Below are positions 43,375 through 51,742 of a stretch of DNA of 59,645 nt, one piece after another (the first letter of the stretch is position 1; each line of letters starts with the position of its first letter). A program made the translations under genes and the position numbers. Source of the stretch: Actinomycetes bacterium (lineage in GTDB: Bacteria; Actinomycetota; Acidimicrobiia; Acidimicrobiales; Ilumatobacteraceae); contig JAIOPC010000016.1 in the NCBI GenBank assembly GCA_021414085.1, positions 1 to 59,645 on the forward strand, read 5' to 3'. The notes below the pieces were generated by a model. That model was not told the DNA's origin. It was given only the letters and a program-made list of their open reading frames with translations, and made no database searches.

Positions 43375-44549
43375 AGCCGTTGTTCACCATCAAGGCCGGT
43401 GGCCCGACGAGTTGGGCAGTTCGCGTCGTGTGCGCGGCAGCGCTTGTTTACGTCCTCCTGTGGATACCCACCAGTGGCAGCAACAGCCTGATCGACACGG
43501 CGACTACCGCGCTCACGTTGATGGGCGCTGCGCTGTCGCTCAACCTGTTGCTTGGATTCACCGGTCAAATCTCGCTCGGCCATTCGGCGTTCTTCGGAAT
43601 CGGCGCATACACGACAGCCGTCTGCGTGACTCGCTGGGGTTGGAGCCCGTTGAAGACACTGCCGATCGCCTTCGCCGTCGCGTTTGTGGTCGGCGCACTG
43701 GTGTCATTACCGGCACTGCGCATCAAAGGCGTTTACCTAGCGCTCGTCACGCTCACGCTCGGCGTCGTGTTTCCGCAGTTCATCAAATGGCCCAAGATCG
43801 AGTGGCTGACCGGAGGCTCCCGAGGGCTCACTGATACCGGGTTCAAGTTCGACAAGAACAACCGCACATTCGAACTGTTCGGCTGGAACCCGTGGGGCAA
43901 CCTACGCGGCGAGAACGTAAAGCCGTTCTATTTCTGGATCGCAGTGGTCATCGTGTTGATCATCTACCTGATCTGCCGCGGTCTGGTGAAGAGCCGAGTC
44001 GGCCGCTCGCTGGTCGCCATTCGCGACAACAGCACGGCGGCGGCAGTAATGGGCGTCAACCTTGCGCTCACCAAAGGGCTCGTGTTCGGACTTTCGGCCG
44101 CGATGTGCGCGCTGCCCGGCAGCCTCACCGCCATGAAGGGCACCGTGACACCCGATACCGCACTCTTGACGGTCATCGGCTCGATCACTTTTCTGATCGT
44201 GATGGTCGTCGGTGGCGCAGGCACGCTGTGGGGGCCGATCATCGGCGCCATCGTCTACCAGTTCATCACTGAGAAGACCGGCGATTGGGTGGAGCCCGAC
44301 AAGATTCCGAGCCTCTTGCGGCCGTTCTTCAGCTGGTCCAAAACGCCCCCGGCCGCTGGCATCTTCGGTTTGTCGTTGGTCGTGCTGATGTTCGTAGCGC
44401 CGCTGGGTTTGGCAGGGTTCTGGAAACAGGTCGTCGGTCGCGTCGTGGCCGTTGTGCCCAAACCGGCAGGCAGCACTACGCTTGAACCGACGGCGCCCTC
44501 AGATGGCATCCCCACCTGGCAGCCCGAAGAACCACTAGCCGAACAATGA
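43371..44549 (+). CDS. livM: Branched-chain amino-acid ABC permease LivM
   Basis: The 392-residue permease has LSLNLLLGFTGQISLGHSAFFGIGAY, LPALRIKGVYLALVTL, the ATPase-contact loop VGRSLVAIRDNSTAAAVMGV and VVGGAGTLWGPIIGA. A C-terminal cytoplasmic tail of about 35 residues is rich in proline and glutamate. ATG 43371 overlaps the livH stop (ATGA). The upstream extension of the open frame is spurious. Confidence 0.95.
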   Translation: MKPLFTIKAGGPTSWAVRVVCAAALVYVLLWIPTSGSNSLIDTATTALTLMGAALSLNLLLGFTGQISLGHSAFFGIGAYTTAVCVTRWGWSPLKTLPIAFAVAFVVGALVSLPALRIKGVYLALVTLTLGVVFPQFIKWPKIEWLTGGSRGLTDTGFKFDKNNRTFELFGWNPWGNLRGENVKPFYFWIAVVIVLIIYLICRGLVKSRVGRSLVAIRDNSTAAAVMGVNLALTKGLVFGLSAAMCALPGSLTAMKGTVTPDTALLTVIGSITFLIVMVVGGAGTLWGPIIGAIVYQFITEKTGDWVEPDKIPSLLRPFFSWSKTPPAAGIFGLSLVVLMFVAPLGLAGFWKQVVGRVVAVVPKPAGSTTLEPTAPSDGIPTWQPEEPLAEQ

Positions 44550-44586
44550 ATGAATCCGTGGACAACAACCGATTGAGGAGAAGTTA

Positions 44587-45975
44587 ATGCGACGCAGTTC
44601 TACGAAGTTGATAGCAGCGTTAGCCGCCGGCGCGCTGCTCGTCGGCGCGTGCAGCGACGACAAGAAAGAGACCGTCGATACGACGGCTGATACAACAGCC
44701 GCCACGACCGCCGACACCACCGCCGACACGACGGCTGACACCACGCCGGCTACTGACCCGGCACCGACCAGCTGGGCGGTCAACACCGACGACTGCATCG
44801 ATCCCGACGCGGCGAATGCGGTCATCGAGGGCACGATTCAAATCGGCGCTGTCTTCCCGCTCACCGGCGAAACGTCTGCCGACGAAGCCTTTGCCCCGGT
44901 GAAGGACGGCTGGGTGGCCTACATGGACTACGCCAACGAGAACGGCTTGCTCGGCGACCTGCAGATCGAGGCCCTCGTCGAGGACGACCAGTACAGCAAG
45001 GACCTGACTCCCGGCGCGGTGTCGGCTCTGCTGGATGCCGGCGTCGACACGTTCTCCGGAATCCTCGGCACGCCCAACAACCTGGCCGTGCGCGACACCC
45101 TCAACGAGGAGTGCGTACCGCAGCTGAACAACCTGACCGGCGCACCCGAGTGGGGCGACGTCGCCAACTATCCGTGGACGACCGGCGAGCGCGTTCCCTA
45201 CGACATCGAGTCGAAGATCTACGCGACGCAGATCGCCGAGCAGTTTCCTGAGGGTGCAACGGTTGCGCTCTATTCGGTGAACAGCGAGTTCGGCCAGATC
45301 TATGTCGATGCCTTCAAGGAATTGGCCGGCGAGTACGGATTCGAGATCGTCGACGAGCAGACCGTTGAGGCGACCGACGGGGCACCCCCGGTGTCGCAGA
45401 TCACCAGCATCGCCTCGAAGGCTCCGCAAGTGATCGTCAGCGTGCCGATCGGTATCGGCTGCGTGACCTTCCTCAACGAGCTGGCCTCGAGCAAGGCGCA
45501 GAACGCTGGTTGGGAGCCGGTCACCTACATCTCCAACACCTGCGCCGCTTCGAGCTTGATCCTCGCCGCTGCCGGGGCCAACGCCGATGGCGTCCTGACC
45601 TCGAACAACCTGCTCGACGTCAAGGATCCGGCCAACGCCGACATTCCTGCGGTGGCAGATTTCCTGGCGTACATGGAAGGCCTCGGCAAGTCCGACACCG
45701 TGGCGACTGCTGCGGCTGGCTGGCACGTTGCCGAAGTGACCGTGGCGATCATCAAGCAGGCGCAGGAATCACCCGAAGGCCTGACTCGGGCCTCGATCAT
45801 CAACGCCGCTCGTAACTTCACCTACACCCCTGGTTTCGCACGTCCGGGTGTCGTGTTCAAGTCGATCGGCGAGGAAGACCCCTTCCTGGCACAGTCGCTG
45901 CAGGTGGTTGAGTACGACGCCGAGACAGCAACGTTCACCGGTATCGGCGACGTGATCACCACGTTCGAGAGCTGA
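44587..45975 (+). CDS. livK: Branched-chain amino-acid ABC substrate-binding lipoprotein
   Basis: The 462-residue protein has a lipoprotein signal with LLVGAC (cysteine 22) and a low-complexity linker of TADTT/TAATT repeats (about 31-58) that tethers the domain. The periplasmic-binding fold includes IQIGAVFPLTGETSADEAF, DDQYSKDLTPGAV, ATVALYSVNSEFGQIYVDAFKE and WHVAEVTVAIIKQA. A Shine-Dalgarno AGGAG lies about nine bases before ATG. It is the last gene of the liv operon, followed by a strong hairpin. Ligand preference beyond hydrophobic amino acids or amides cannot be read. Confidence 0.92.
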   Translation: MRRSSTKLIAALAAGALLVGACSDDKKETVDTTADTTAATTADTTADTTADTTPATDPAPTSWAVNTDDCIDPDAANAVIEGTIQIGAVFPLTGETSADEAFAPVKDGWVAYMDYANENGLLGDLQIEALVEDDQYSKDLTPGAVSALLDAGVDTFSGILGTPNNLAVRDTLNEECVPQLNNLTGAPEWGDVANYPWTTGERVPYDIESKIYATQIAEQFPEGATVALYSVNSEFGQIYVDAFKELAGEYGFEIVDEQTVEATDGAPPVSQITSIASKAPQVIVSVPIGIGCVTFLNELASSKAQNAGWEPVTYISNTCAASSLILAAAGANADGVLTSNNLLDVKDPANADIPAVADFLAYMEGLGKSDTVATAAAGWHVAEVTVAIIKQAQESPEGLTRASIINAARNFTYTPGFARPGVVFKSIGEEDPFLAQSLQVVEYDAETATFTGIGDVITTFES

Positions 45976-46011
45976 TCTGTTCGGTTCTCACCGAGACTAA
46001 ATCGTTGAATT

Positions 46012-46045
46012 GAATGTGGCCCGCCCGCAAGGGCGGGCCACATTC
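46012..46045. terminator. Perfect 15-bp hairpin after livK
   Basis: GAATGTGGCCCGCCC (46012-46026) pairs without mismatch with GGGCGGGCCACATTC (46031-46045) around a GCAA tetraloop. No strong T-tract follows on either strand. It stands between convergent livK and the DUF3995 gene and probably ends both transcripts or protects their 3' ends. Confidence 0.7.
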
Positions 46046-46067
46046 GCGTTACGGCGCGGGTGACGCG

Positions 46068-46478
46068 TCAGTTGGCCGCCGCTGCTCCGGCGGCGAGTGC
46101 CAGGCATAGCGGCGCGAAGAAGCGCCGATCGAGTCGCCGGAACCGTGGTGAGACGCTCCCGGGCACAAGAAGGTCGGTGCGACCGGACGCGCCGGCGACG
46201 CCCCGCACCAGTAACACGCCAGCCGCGACGCGCCGACCGAGTCGGCGAACCGGGCGCGGTGCAATCGGTACATCGAGGAGCAGTGCCGCGGCGCCTGCGA
46301 GTGCAGCGGCGACGGCGTAGCACGCCGGCGGCGGGGGCACGGAGTCGCTACCGACGACCGCGTCAGCGAGCTCAGATCTGGAGCGAAATGGAACTGACGA
46401 CCCGCGACCCCAAGCAACGTGCAGCACCGCGATCACCATGAACACAAGTGCAGTCAGCCGCACACCGAGTCGCCGCAT
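46068..46478 (-). CDS. DUF3995-family membrane protein
   Basis: The 136-residue protein has about four hydrophobic segments. It shows VFMVIAVLHVAWGRG at the N-terminus and the C-terminal DUF3995 pattern DLLVPGSVSPRFRRLDRRFFAPLCLAL. Function is unknown. TAGGTT lies six bases before ATG 46478. It is divergent from the amidohydrolase across 28 bases. Confidence 0.8.
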   Translation of the reverse strand: MRRLGVRLTALVFMVIAVLHVAWGRGSSVPFRSRSELADAVVGSDSVPPPPACYAVAAALAGAAALLLDVPIAPRPVRRLGRRVAAGVLLVRGVAGASGRTDLLVPGSVSPRFRRLDRRFFAPLCLALAAGAAAAN

Positions 46479-46484
46479 GATCGA

Positions 46485-46500
46485 AACCTACAACTAACGT
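46485..46500. promoter_or_regulatory. Face-to-face -10 elements, DUF3995 gene and amidohydrolase
   Basis: Minus-strand TAGGTT (46490-46485) and plus-strand TAACGT (46495-46500) each end six bases before their start codons (46478 and 46507). The 28-bp spacer leaves room for only one bound polymerase, as in the murF-ddl spacer. Confidence 0.5.
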
Positions 46501-46506
46501 TGCTAC

Positions 46507-47748
46507 ATGGCCTCTACCTCGACAGCTTTCAATGCCCAGCGCGCGATTCGCGATCTGCGTGCACTCGCCGAGCGCACGGGTGGGCCGGCGGGCGCCCGTC
46601 GGTTGTGTTGGACGCCCGAGTGGGTCGAGGCGCGCGCCCTGTTGCGCGAAGAGTTGTCGACTTTGCCTGTTGAGGTGGAACAGGACGAGGCCGGCAACAT
46701 TTGGGCGTATCTGCGTGGCGAGACCGACGACCTCGTCGTTGTCGGTTCGCACCTCGACTCCGTGCCTGCTGGCGGATGGCTTGACGGAGCGCTCGGAGTG
46801 CTTGGCGGGTTGGAGGTGCTGCGCACGCTCGCGGCCGCGCCGCAACGACCGCAGCGTTCGTTTGCGCTGGTCGATTGGGCCGACGAGGAGGGCGCCCGCT
46901 TCAGTCGCAGCCTGTTCGGTTCCGCCGCCGTTGTCGGCACGCTGGACCTCAACATCTTGCGCGAGTTGAAAGACAAGTGGGGCAACGCGTTGCCCGAGGT
47001 AGTCGCGGAACACGGCGTGCACATCGACCAATTGGAAGGCTGCCAATCGCGACTCGCCAACGTTGTCGCGTACCTCGAGTTGCACATCGAGCAAGGGCCA
47101 GTGCTGGAACACAAGGGTCTTGGCATAGGCATTGTCACGGGCACAGTCGGCATCGAACGCGAACGACTGACCTTCAGCGGGCAAGCAGCACACGCAGGCA
47201 CGATGCCGATGGGCATGCGCCGCGACTCGTTGCGCGCGATGAGCCGCTTCGCGCTCGAATTGGCCGAGATTGGCAAGCGCCACAACGGCGTCACCACGGT
47301 CGGCAGCGTGAGTTGCTGGCCAGGTGTTGTCACCGCCGTGCCGGGAACCACAGTGTGCACAATGGACATGCGGCACATCGACGCCGGCGCACTCGCCGCG
47401 ATGTTCGCCGAGGCGAAGGAAGCCGCTCAGGCCGCAGCCGAAGCAGAGGACTGCACCGTCGAGTTGGAACACATCTTCCGAATTCCGCCGATGATCTTCG
47501 ACGCGGCGTTGGTCGATTCCGTGCGCCGCGCGGTGAAAGCCGTCGAGGGCCACGAGTTCGAACTGCCCAGCGGCGCATTGCACGACGCGTCAGAAATGGC
47601 ACGTGTGGTGCCGACGGCGATGGTGTTCACGCAATCGATCGCCGGCTTGTCGCACACCAAAGAAGAAGACACCACCGACGAACACTTGGTGATGGGCCTC
47701 ACTGCGTTTCACCAAGCAGTCTTGGAAGCCGTCAACCCGGGCTCGTGA
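46507..47748 (+). CDS. M20-family N-carbamoyl-L-amino-acid hydrolase / allantoate amidohydrolase
   Basis: The 413-residue zinc enzyme hydrolyses N-carbamoyl or ureido groups. It has GSHLDSVPAGGWLDGALGVLGGLE (metal ligands His and Asp), DWADEEGARF (catalytic glutamate), YLELHIEQGPVLE, FSGQAAHAGTMPM in the dimerisation domain, PSGALHDASEMA and GLSHTKEEDT (last histidine). These are shared by hydantoinase-pathway carbamoylases, allantoate amidohydrolases and beta-ureidopropionases, so the exact substrate is open. It overlaps the DUF1905 start by four bases. Confidence 0.9.
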   Translation: MASTSTAFNAQRAIRDLRALAERTGGPAGARRLCWTPEWVEARALLREELSTLPVEVEQDEAGNIWAYLRGETDDLVVVGSHLDSVPAGGWLDGALGVLGGLEVLRTLAAAPQRPQRSFALVDWADEEGARFSRSLFGSAAVVGTLDLNILRELKDKWGNALPEVVAEHGVHIDQLEGCQSRLANVVAYLELHIEQGPVLEHKGLGIGIVTGTVGIERERLTFSGQAAHAGTMPMGMRRDSLRAMSRFALELAEIGKRHNGVTTVGSVSCWPGVVTAVPGTTVCTMDMRHIDAGALAAMFAEAKEAAQAAAEAEDCTVELEHIFRIPPMIFDAALVDSVRRAVKAVEGHEFELPSGALHDASEMARVVPTAMVFTQSIAGLSHTKEEDTTDEHLVMGLTAFHQAVLEAVNPGS

Positions 47749-48056
47749 GCGAGCACGCCTTCGAGTTCACGGCGCCGCTCTGGCTATACGGCGGCAAGGC
47801 AACCTGGCATTTCGTGACGTTGCCCTTCGAGGTCACCGACCAGATCGACGAAGTTTCACACGAGTCCAAGCGTGGCTTCGGCTCCGTGCGCGTGCGGGCG
47901 ACCATCGGCGCAACGACGTGGGCGACGTCGATTTTTCCTGACAACACCAGGAAGTCGTTCATCCTGCCGGTGAAAGCATCGGTCCGGAAAGCGGAGGGGC
48001 TCGCTGTCGACCTCGACTGTCACGTACGCCTGCAGCTGGTCGACTTCCACTCGTAA
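47745..48056 (+). CDS. DUF1905-domain protein
   Basis: The 103-residue protein matches DUF1905: FTAPLWLYGGKATWHFVTLP, GFGSVRVRATIGATTWATSIFPD, YILPVKASVRKAEGL-like (here FILPVKASVRKAEGL) and a final strand. It is a small beta-barrel fold of unknown function. GTG 47745 overlaps the amidohydrolase stop (GTGA), so the two are cotranscribed. Confidence 0.85.
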   Translation: MSEHAFEFTAPLWLYGGKATWHFVTLPFEVTDQIDEVSHESKRGFGSVRVRATIGATTWATSIFPDNTRKSFILPVKASVRKAEGLAVDLDCHVRLQLVDFHS

Positions 48057-48060
48057 CTGC

Positions 48061-48657
48061 TTAGGGGACGGGCGTGAGCGCAGCGCGAAGGAACGCGAGT
48101 AGTTCCGTGCGCAGTCGCCGCAGTTCGGCGGTGGTCGGTTGCCAGCCGACGCTGCGCAGGACTTCCGGTTCGGTCGCGATGCCAGTCACTGTCGCGTAGC
48201 AAAGCCCGGCGATCAGTCGCGGATCGGCGTGCCGAATACGGCCACGATCCATCTCCTTGTGTAGGTACGCAACCGCGCGATCGACAAGCGGACGCAGTTC
48301 ACTCTGGAACCGCTCGCCCACCGTCGGCGACAAACGACTGACCTCGCGAATCAGCCCGAGTAACGCCGGGCGACGCACCGCCGGCCGGAACACCGCGCGC
48401 ACCACGGCTTCGATGCGATCAAGCGGGTCGTCGTTCGCGGACCGGATTGCGGCCTCGATAGCGACACTGAGCTGCGTCGCCGCCTGCACCAGAACGGCCT
48501 GCACCAGATCGTCCTTCGACGGAAACCAGTAGAGCAGCGTCTGCTTCGCGACGCCGACCTCAGCAGCGATGACATCGAGCGAAACAGCATCGACTCCACG
48601 CACCCCAAACAGATCGGTCGCCGCCTCCAGAATCCCTACGCGGGTGTCGCGCGCCAC
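48061..48657 (-). CDS. TetR-family transcriptional regulator
   Basis: The 198-residue repressor type has an N-terminal helix-turn-helix (ILEAATDLFGVRGVDAVSLDVIA, recognition part VAKQTLLYWFPSKDDLV) and a helical ligand domain. GTG 48657 is four bases after the vapC stop, so it is the third gene of a vapB-vapC-tetR operon. It faces the lipid-type operon starting at 49397, whose promoter carries a TetR-style palindrome; it is the best candidate to bind there. Confidence 0.9.
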   Translation of the reverse strand: MARDTRVGILEAATDLFGVRGVDAVSLDVIAAEVGVAKQTLLYWFPSKDDLVQAVLVQAATQLSVAIEAAIRSANDDPLDRIEAVVRAVFRPAVRRPALLGLIREVSRLSPTVGERFQSELRPLVDRAVAYLHKEMDRGRIRHADPRLIAGLCYATVTGIATEPEVLRSVGWQPTTAELRRLRTELLAFLRAALTPVP

Positions 48658-48661
48658 CGTG

Positions 48662-49075
48662 TCAGCCTGCCAGCAGTTCGAAGCGAACACCACAACGTCG
48701 ATACGTCTCCGCGGCGCGACGGTCGAGTGAGAGCAACGTCACGTCATGAATAGCTGCGGTTAGCGCAATCAGACCATCGAATGTCGCGCCACCAGAAACG
48801 CCACAAGCCACCAAGCTGGCTGGCAACGCTCGTAGAAAGTCGACATCGAGGGTCAACGTAGCTACGCACGCCGCGGCTAGGAAGTCGCGCACTAACTCAG
48901 GGGCGGCCCGGTGCGGCTCGGGAAGCCGAGTGAGCACCGAGTACGACTCGGCAATCGCGTGGCCGACGACGCCGGCTCCGTCGCGAAGTGCGCGCCGAGC
49001 GACATCATGCTGTTCGTGCCAGCTCGAGAAGCCGGCGACCAGCACGCTGGTGTCGACGACACGCCCGACGGTCAC
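48662..49075 (-). CDS. vapC: PIN-domain toxin, VapC type
   Basis: The 137-residue predicted ribonuclease has the acidic PIN residues: Asp in RVVDTSVLVAGF, Glu in HAIAESYSVLTRLP, Asp in GATFDGLIALTAA and a late Asp in LLSLDRRAAETY. The start overlaps the antitoxin gene by four bases, the usual toxin-antitoxin arrangement. The catalytic set looks complete, so the toxin is probably active. Confidence 0.88.
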   Translation of the reverse strand: MTVGRVVDTSVLVAGFSSWHEQHDVARRALRDGAGVVGHAIAESYSVLTRLPEPHRAAPELVRDFLAAACVATLTLDVDFLRALPASLVACGVSGGATFDGLIALTAAIHDVTLLSLDRRAAETYRRCGVRFELLAG

Positions 49076-49317
49076 CGTCGAATCGCCTCAAGGACGTCGC
49101 GAACTTGATCGGCCGTGAGCGGCGGCACCTGGCCGTCGGCGACGCAGACCAGTACTCCGTCGTTGCTCACCAAGCGCTTTCCGATCGGGCGCGGCGAGAT
49201 CACGATGCGACCGTCTTCGGCGATGACCTCGACATCGCCGCCATCACTCAAGCCAATGGAGTCTCGGAATGACTTCGGAATGACGACCCGGCCTGCCTTA
49301 TCGATGGTGGTTCGCAT
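49072..49317 (-). CDS. vapB: AbrB/SpoVT-type antitoxin, VapB
   Basis: The 81-residue protein has the swapped-hairpin DNA-binding fold TTIDKAGRVVIPKSFRDSIGL with GDVEVIAEDGRIVI. A C-terminal tail (QVPPLTADQVRDVLEAIRR) should block the VapC toxin. TAACGT ends six bases before ATG 49317, and direct repeats overlap that promoter. Confidence 0.9.
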   Translation of the reverse strand: MRTTIDKAGRVVIPKSFRDSIGLSDGGDVEVIAEDGRIVISPRPIGKRLVSNDGVLVCVADGQVPPLTADQVRDVLEAIRR

Positions 49318-49323
49318 GGCACA

Positions 49324-49346
49324 ACGTTACCATTTGGCTACCATTT
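49324..49346 (-). promoter_or_regulatory. vapB promoter with direct-repeat operator
   Basis: The minus-strand -10 TAACGT is at 49329-49324. TACCATTT occurs twice on the plus strand, at 49328-49335 and 49339-49346, an 11-base step that puts both on one DNA face. This suits cooperative autoregulation by VapB or VapBC. Confidence 0.5.
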
Positions 49347-49357
49347 CCTCACGCCCA

Positions 49358-49391
49358 TTGACGAATCTGTCTACCAACTGGTAGACAGATT
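49358..49391 (+). promoter_or_regulatory. Operon promoter covered by a TetR-type palindrome
   Basis: AATCTGTCTACC (49364-49375) and GGTAGACAGATT (49380-49391) form a perfect inverted repeat around AACT. TTGACG (49358-49363) is a good -35, and TAGACA (49382-49387) inside the right arm is the -10. A repressor bound here would block the polymerase. The start codon is only five bases downstream of the palindrome, so the mRNA is leaderless or nearly so. Confidence 0.7.
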
Positions 49392-49396
49392 TCCGC

Positions 49397-51742
49397 ATGA
49401 TTGCTGAACAACTCGCCAACAAGCGGATCGCCATCACCGGCAGCACCGGATTCGTGGGCACCGCGCTGGTTGAGCGCCTGTTACACAGCGTGCCCGACTG
49501 CACCCTCGTGTTGTTGGTGCGCCCGAGCAAGCGCCACGACGCCACCGAGCGGGTGCGCCGCGAGATCTTCAAGAACAACGCCTTCGACCGCCTGAAGGCG
49601 CAGTGCGCCGGAGGGGCCGAGACGTTCGACGAGATGATCGCTCGTCGTGTGGTGGCCATCGGGGGCGACGTCAGCACCGATGGACTCGGCCTCAACGACG
49701 CCGACCGCGCGGTCTTTGCTAGCTGCGACATCGTCATCCATTCAGCGGCCGCAGTTTCCTTCGACAGCCCGCTGGACAGCGCGGTCGAGATCAACCTGAT
49801 GGGCCCGGTGCGCGTCGCGCAGACCTTGCAGGCGCTCAACATCACGCCCCACATGGTGGCAGTGAGCACCTGCTACGTCGCCGGCAACCGGCGCGGCAAC
49901 GCGCCCGAAGCGTTGGTCAGCGATGGGCACTGGGACATCGGTCTCAACTGGCGCAAGGAAGTGGCGGCCAGCCGTCGCCTGCGCGGCGATGTTGAAGCCA
50001 ACAGTCGCGCCGCAACCGAGCTAGTCCGATTTCGCTCAGAGGCGCGCAAGGAACTCGGCGCCGCTGGCGGACCTGCGCTCGCGTCCAAGACCGAAAGCCT
50101 GCGCGAAGCATGGGTGAAGGCGCAACTGGTTGAGGCCGGTCGCGCGCGTGCGGCAAGCGTCGGTTGGCCCGATGCGTATGCGTACACGAAGGCACTCGGC
50201 GAGCAAGCACTGACCGAAATGAAAGGCAACGTCCCGGTCAACATCGTGCGACCGAGCATCATCGAGAGCGCTCTCGCGGAGCCGTTCCCCGGCTGGATCC
50301 GCGGTTTTCGCATGGCTGAGCCGGTCATCCTCAGTTACGCACGCGGTTTGCTGACCGAGTTCCCCGGCGTGCCCGAAGGAACTGTCGACGTCATCCCCGT
50401 CGACATCGTGGTCGCCGCGATCATCACCGTGGCAGCGATCGGTCCCGAGCGGGCCGCACCAATCACGCAAGTCGCGAGCGGTGGCATCAACCCACTGAAG
50501 TACAAGACGCTGGTCGACAACGTGCGCGCCTGGTTCACCAAGCACCCGTTGTACGACGCCGAAGGGCAGCCCATCGAAGTACCCGAGTGGCAGTTCCCGG
50601 CGCGTGGCCGCGTCAAAGAGCAGCTGCAGCGCGCAAAGGCGATCGCGGAGAAGACCGAGCGCGTGCTGCAGGCGTTGCCGCTGCGCGGCAAGCAGGCGAC
50701 CTGGGCCGCAAACCTGGAAGAGAAGAAGATCGAGATCGATCGCGCTTTCGAGTACGTGCAGCTCTACGGCTTGTACACCGAATGCGAAGCGATCTACCAA
50801 GTCGATCGGTTGATGGCGATGTGGGACTCGCTCGCTGCAGCCGATCAACGTGCCTTCAACTTCGACCCGAAGAGTGTCGACTGGCCGGTCTATATCAGCA
50901 CAATTCACTTGCCGTCGATCGTGCACCACTCGCGTGCCAAGGTCACTCCTGGCAAGAATCGCAACGATCGAACCGACCGCCTGCGCCGCTCGGTAATGTC
51001 ACCCGACCGGCACCTTGCAGCCTTCGATCTTGAGAACACTCTGATCGCCAGCAACGTGGTCGAGAGCTACTCGTTCCTCGCAACGCGCCGACTGAACACA
51101 CCCGAGCGCATCAGATACGTGCTGCGCACAATTGCGGAAGCGCCACGACTGAGCTCGATCGATCGCAAGGATCGCAGCGACTTCCTGCGCTTCTTCTACC
51201 GCCGCTACGAAGATGCCCCGATCGCGCAAATCGCCGAGGACTCCCCCGAACTGCTCACCCAATTGATCCTCGCCAAGTCGTTTCCCGCTGGACTGCGCCG
51301 CGTGCGCGAACACCGCGCGCTCGGTCATCGCACGATGTTGATCACGGGCGCGCTCGACTTCGCGGTCGAAGGTTTGCGTCCGTTGTTCGACGAGATTGTC
51401 TCCGCCAAACTGACGACACGCCCCGACGGCACGTACAGCGGCAACATGGGCGTGGTGCCCCCGACTGGCGAGACGCGCGCCGAGATTCTCGCCGACTACT
51501 GCGCGAGCGAGGGCCTGCGCTTGGAGGACAGCGTCGCTTACGCCGACAGCACCAGCGATCTACCGATGCTGGAAGCGGTCGGCTTCCCGGTTGCGGTCAA
51601 CCCCGAGACACGCCTCGCCGCTATTGCGCGCAAGCGCGGATGGCTGGTCGAGCACTGGGAGAAAGCCAGCGGCGCTCCCAAGATGCTGCTGCCGCTGGGC
51701 ACGATGCTTTCAGAGCGCGACCGTAAGCGGGTTTTCCAATGA
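49397..51742 (+). CDS. Fatty acyl-CoA reductase-like SDR fused to HAD-IB hydrolase
   Basis: The 781-residue protein has two enzymes. Residues 1 to about 400 form an extended SDR of the acyl-CoA/thioester reductase type: NAD(P) loop GSTGFVG (15-21), VSTCYVAGNRRG, active-site YAYTK (Tyr261, Lys265) and PSIIESALAEPFPGWIRGF. A helical bridge covers about 400-530. Residues 534-781 are a SerB-like HAD domain: FDLENTL (Asp544, Glu546, Thr548), MLITGALD, AKLTTRP and YADSTSDLPML. The second motif-I aspartate is Glu. It starts the operon and overlaps the next gene by four bases. Substrates are unknown. Confidence 0.85.
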   Translation: MIAEQLANKRIAITGSTGFVGTALVERLLHSVPDCTLVLLVRPSKRHDATERVRREIFKNNAFDRLKAQCAGGAETFDEMIARRVVAIGGDVSTDGLGLNDADRAVFASCDIVIHSAAAVSFDSPLDSAVEINLMGPVRVAQTLQALNITPHMVAVSTCYVAGNRRGNAPEALVSDGHWDIGLNWRKEVAASRRLRGDVEANSRAATELVRFRSEARKELGAAGGPALASKTESLREAWVKAQLVEAGRARAASVGWPDAYAYTKALGEQALTEMKGNVPVNIVRPSIIESALAEPFPGWIRGFRMAEPVILSYARGLLTEFPGVPEGTVDVIPVDIVVAAIITVAAIGPERAAPITQVASGGINPLKYKTLVDNVRAWFTKHPLYDAEGQPIEVPEWQFPARGRVKEQLQRAKAIAEKTERVLQALPLRGKQATWAANLEEKKIEIDRAFEYVQLYGLYTECEAIYQVDRLMAMWDSLAAADQRAFNFDPKSVDWPVYISTIHLPSIVHHSRAKVTPGKNRNDRTDRLRRSVMSPDRHLAAFDLENTLIASNVVESYSFLATRRLNTPERIRYVLRTIAEAPRLSSIDRKDRSDFLRFFYRRYEDAPIAQIAEDSPELLTQLILAKSFPAGLRRVREHRALGHRTMLITGALDFAVEGLRPLFDEIVSAKLTTRPDGTYSGNMGVVPPTGETRAEILADYCASEGLRLEDSVAYADSTSDLPMLEAVGFPVAVNPETRLAAIARKRGWLVEHWEKASGAPKMLLPLGTMLSERDRKRVFQ

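Noticed and set aside
44677-44760. Possible frameshift or assembly error in the repetitive ACG/GCC tract of livK
   Set aside because: The frame stays open and encodes a normal Thr/Ala/Asp lipoprotein linker between the lipobox and the binding domain.
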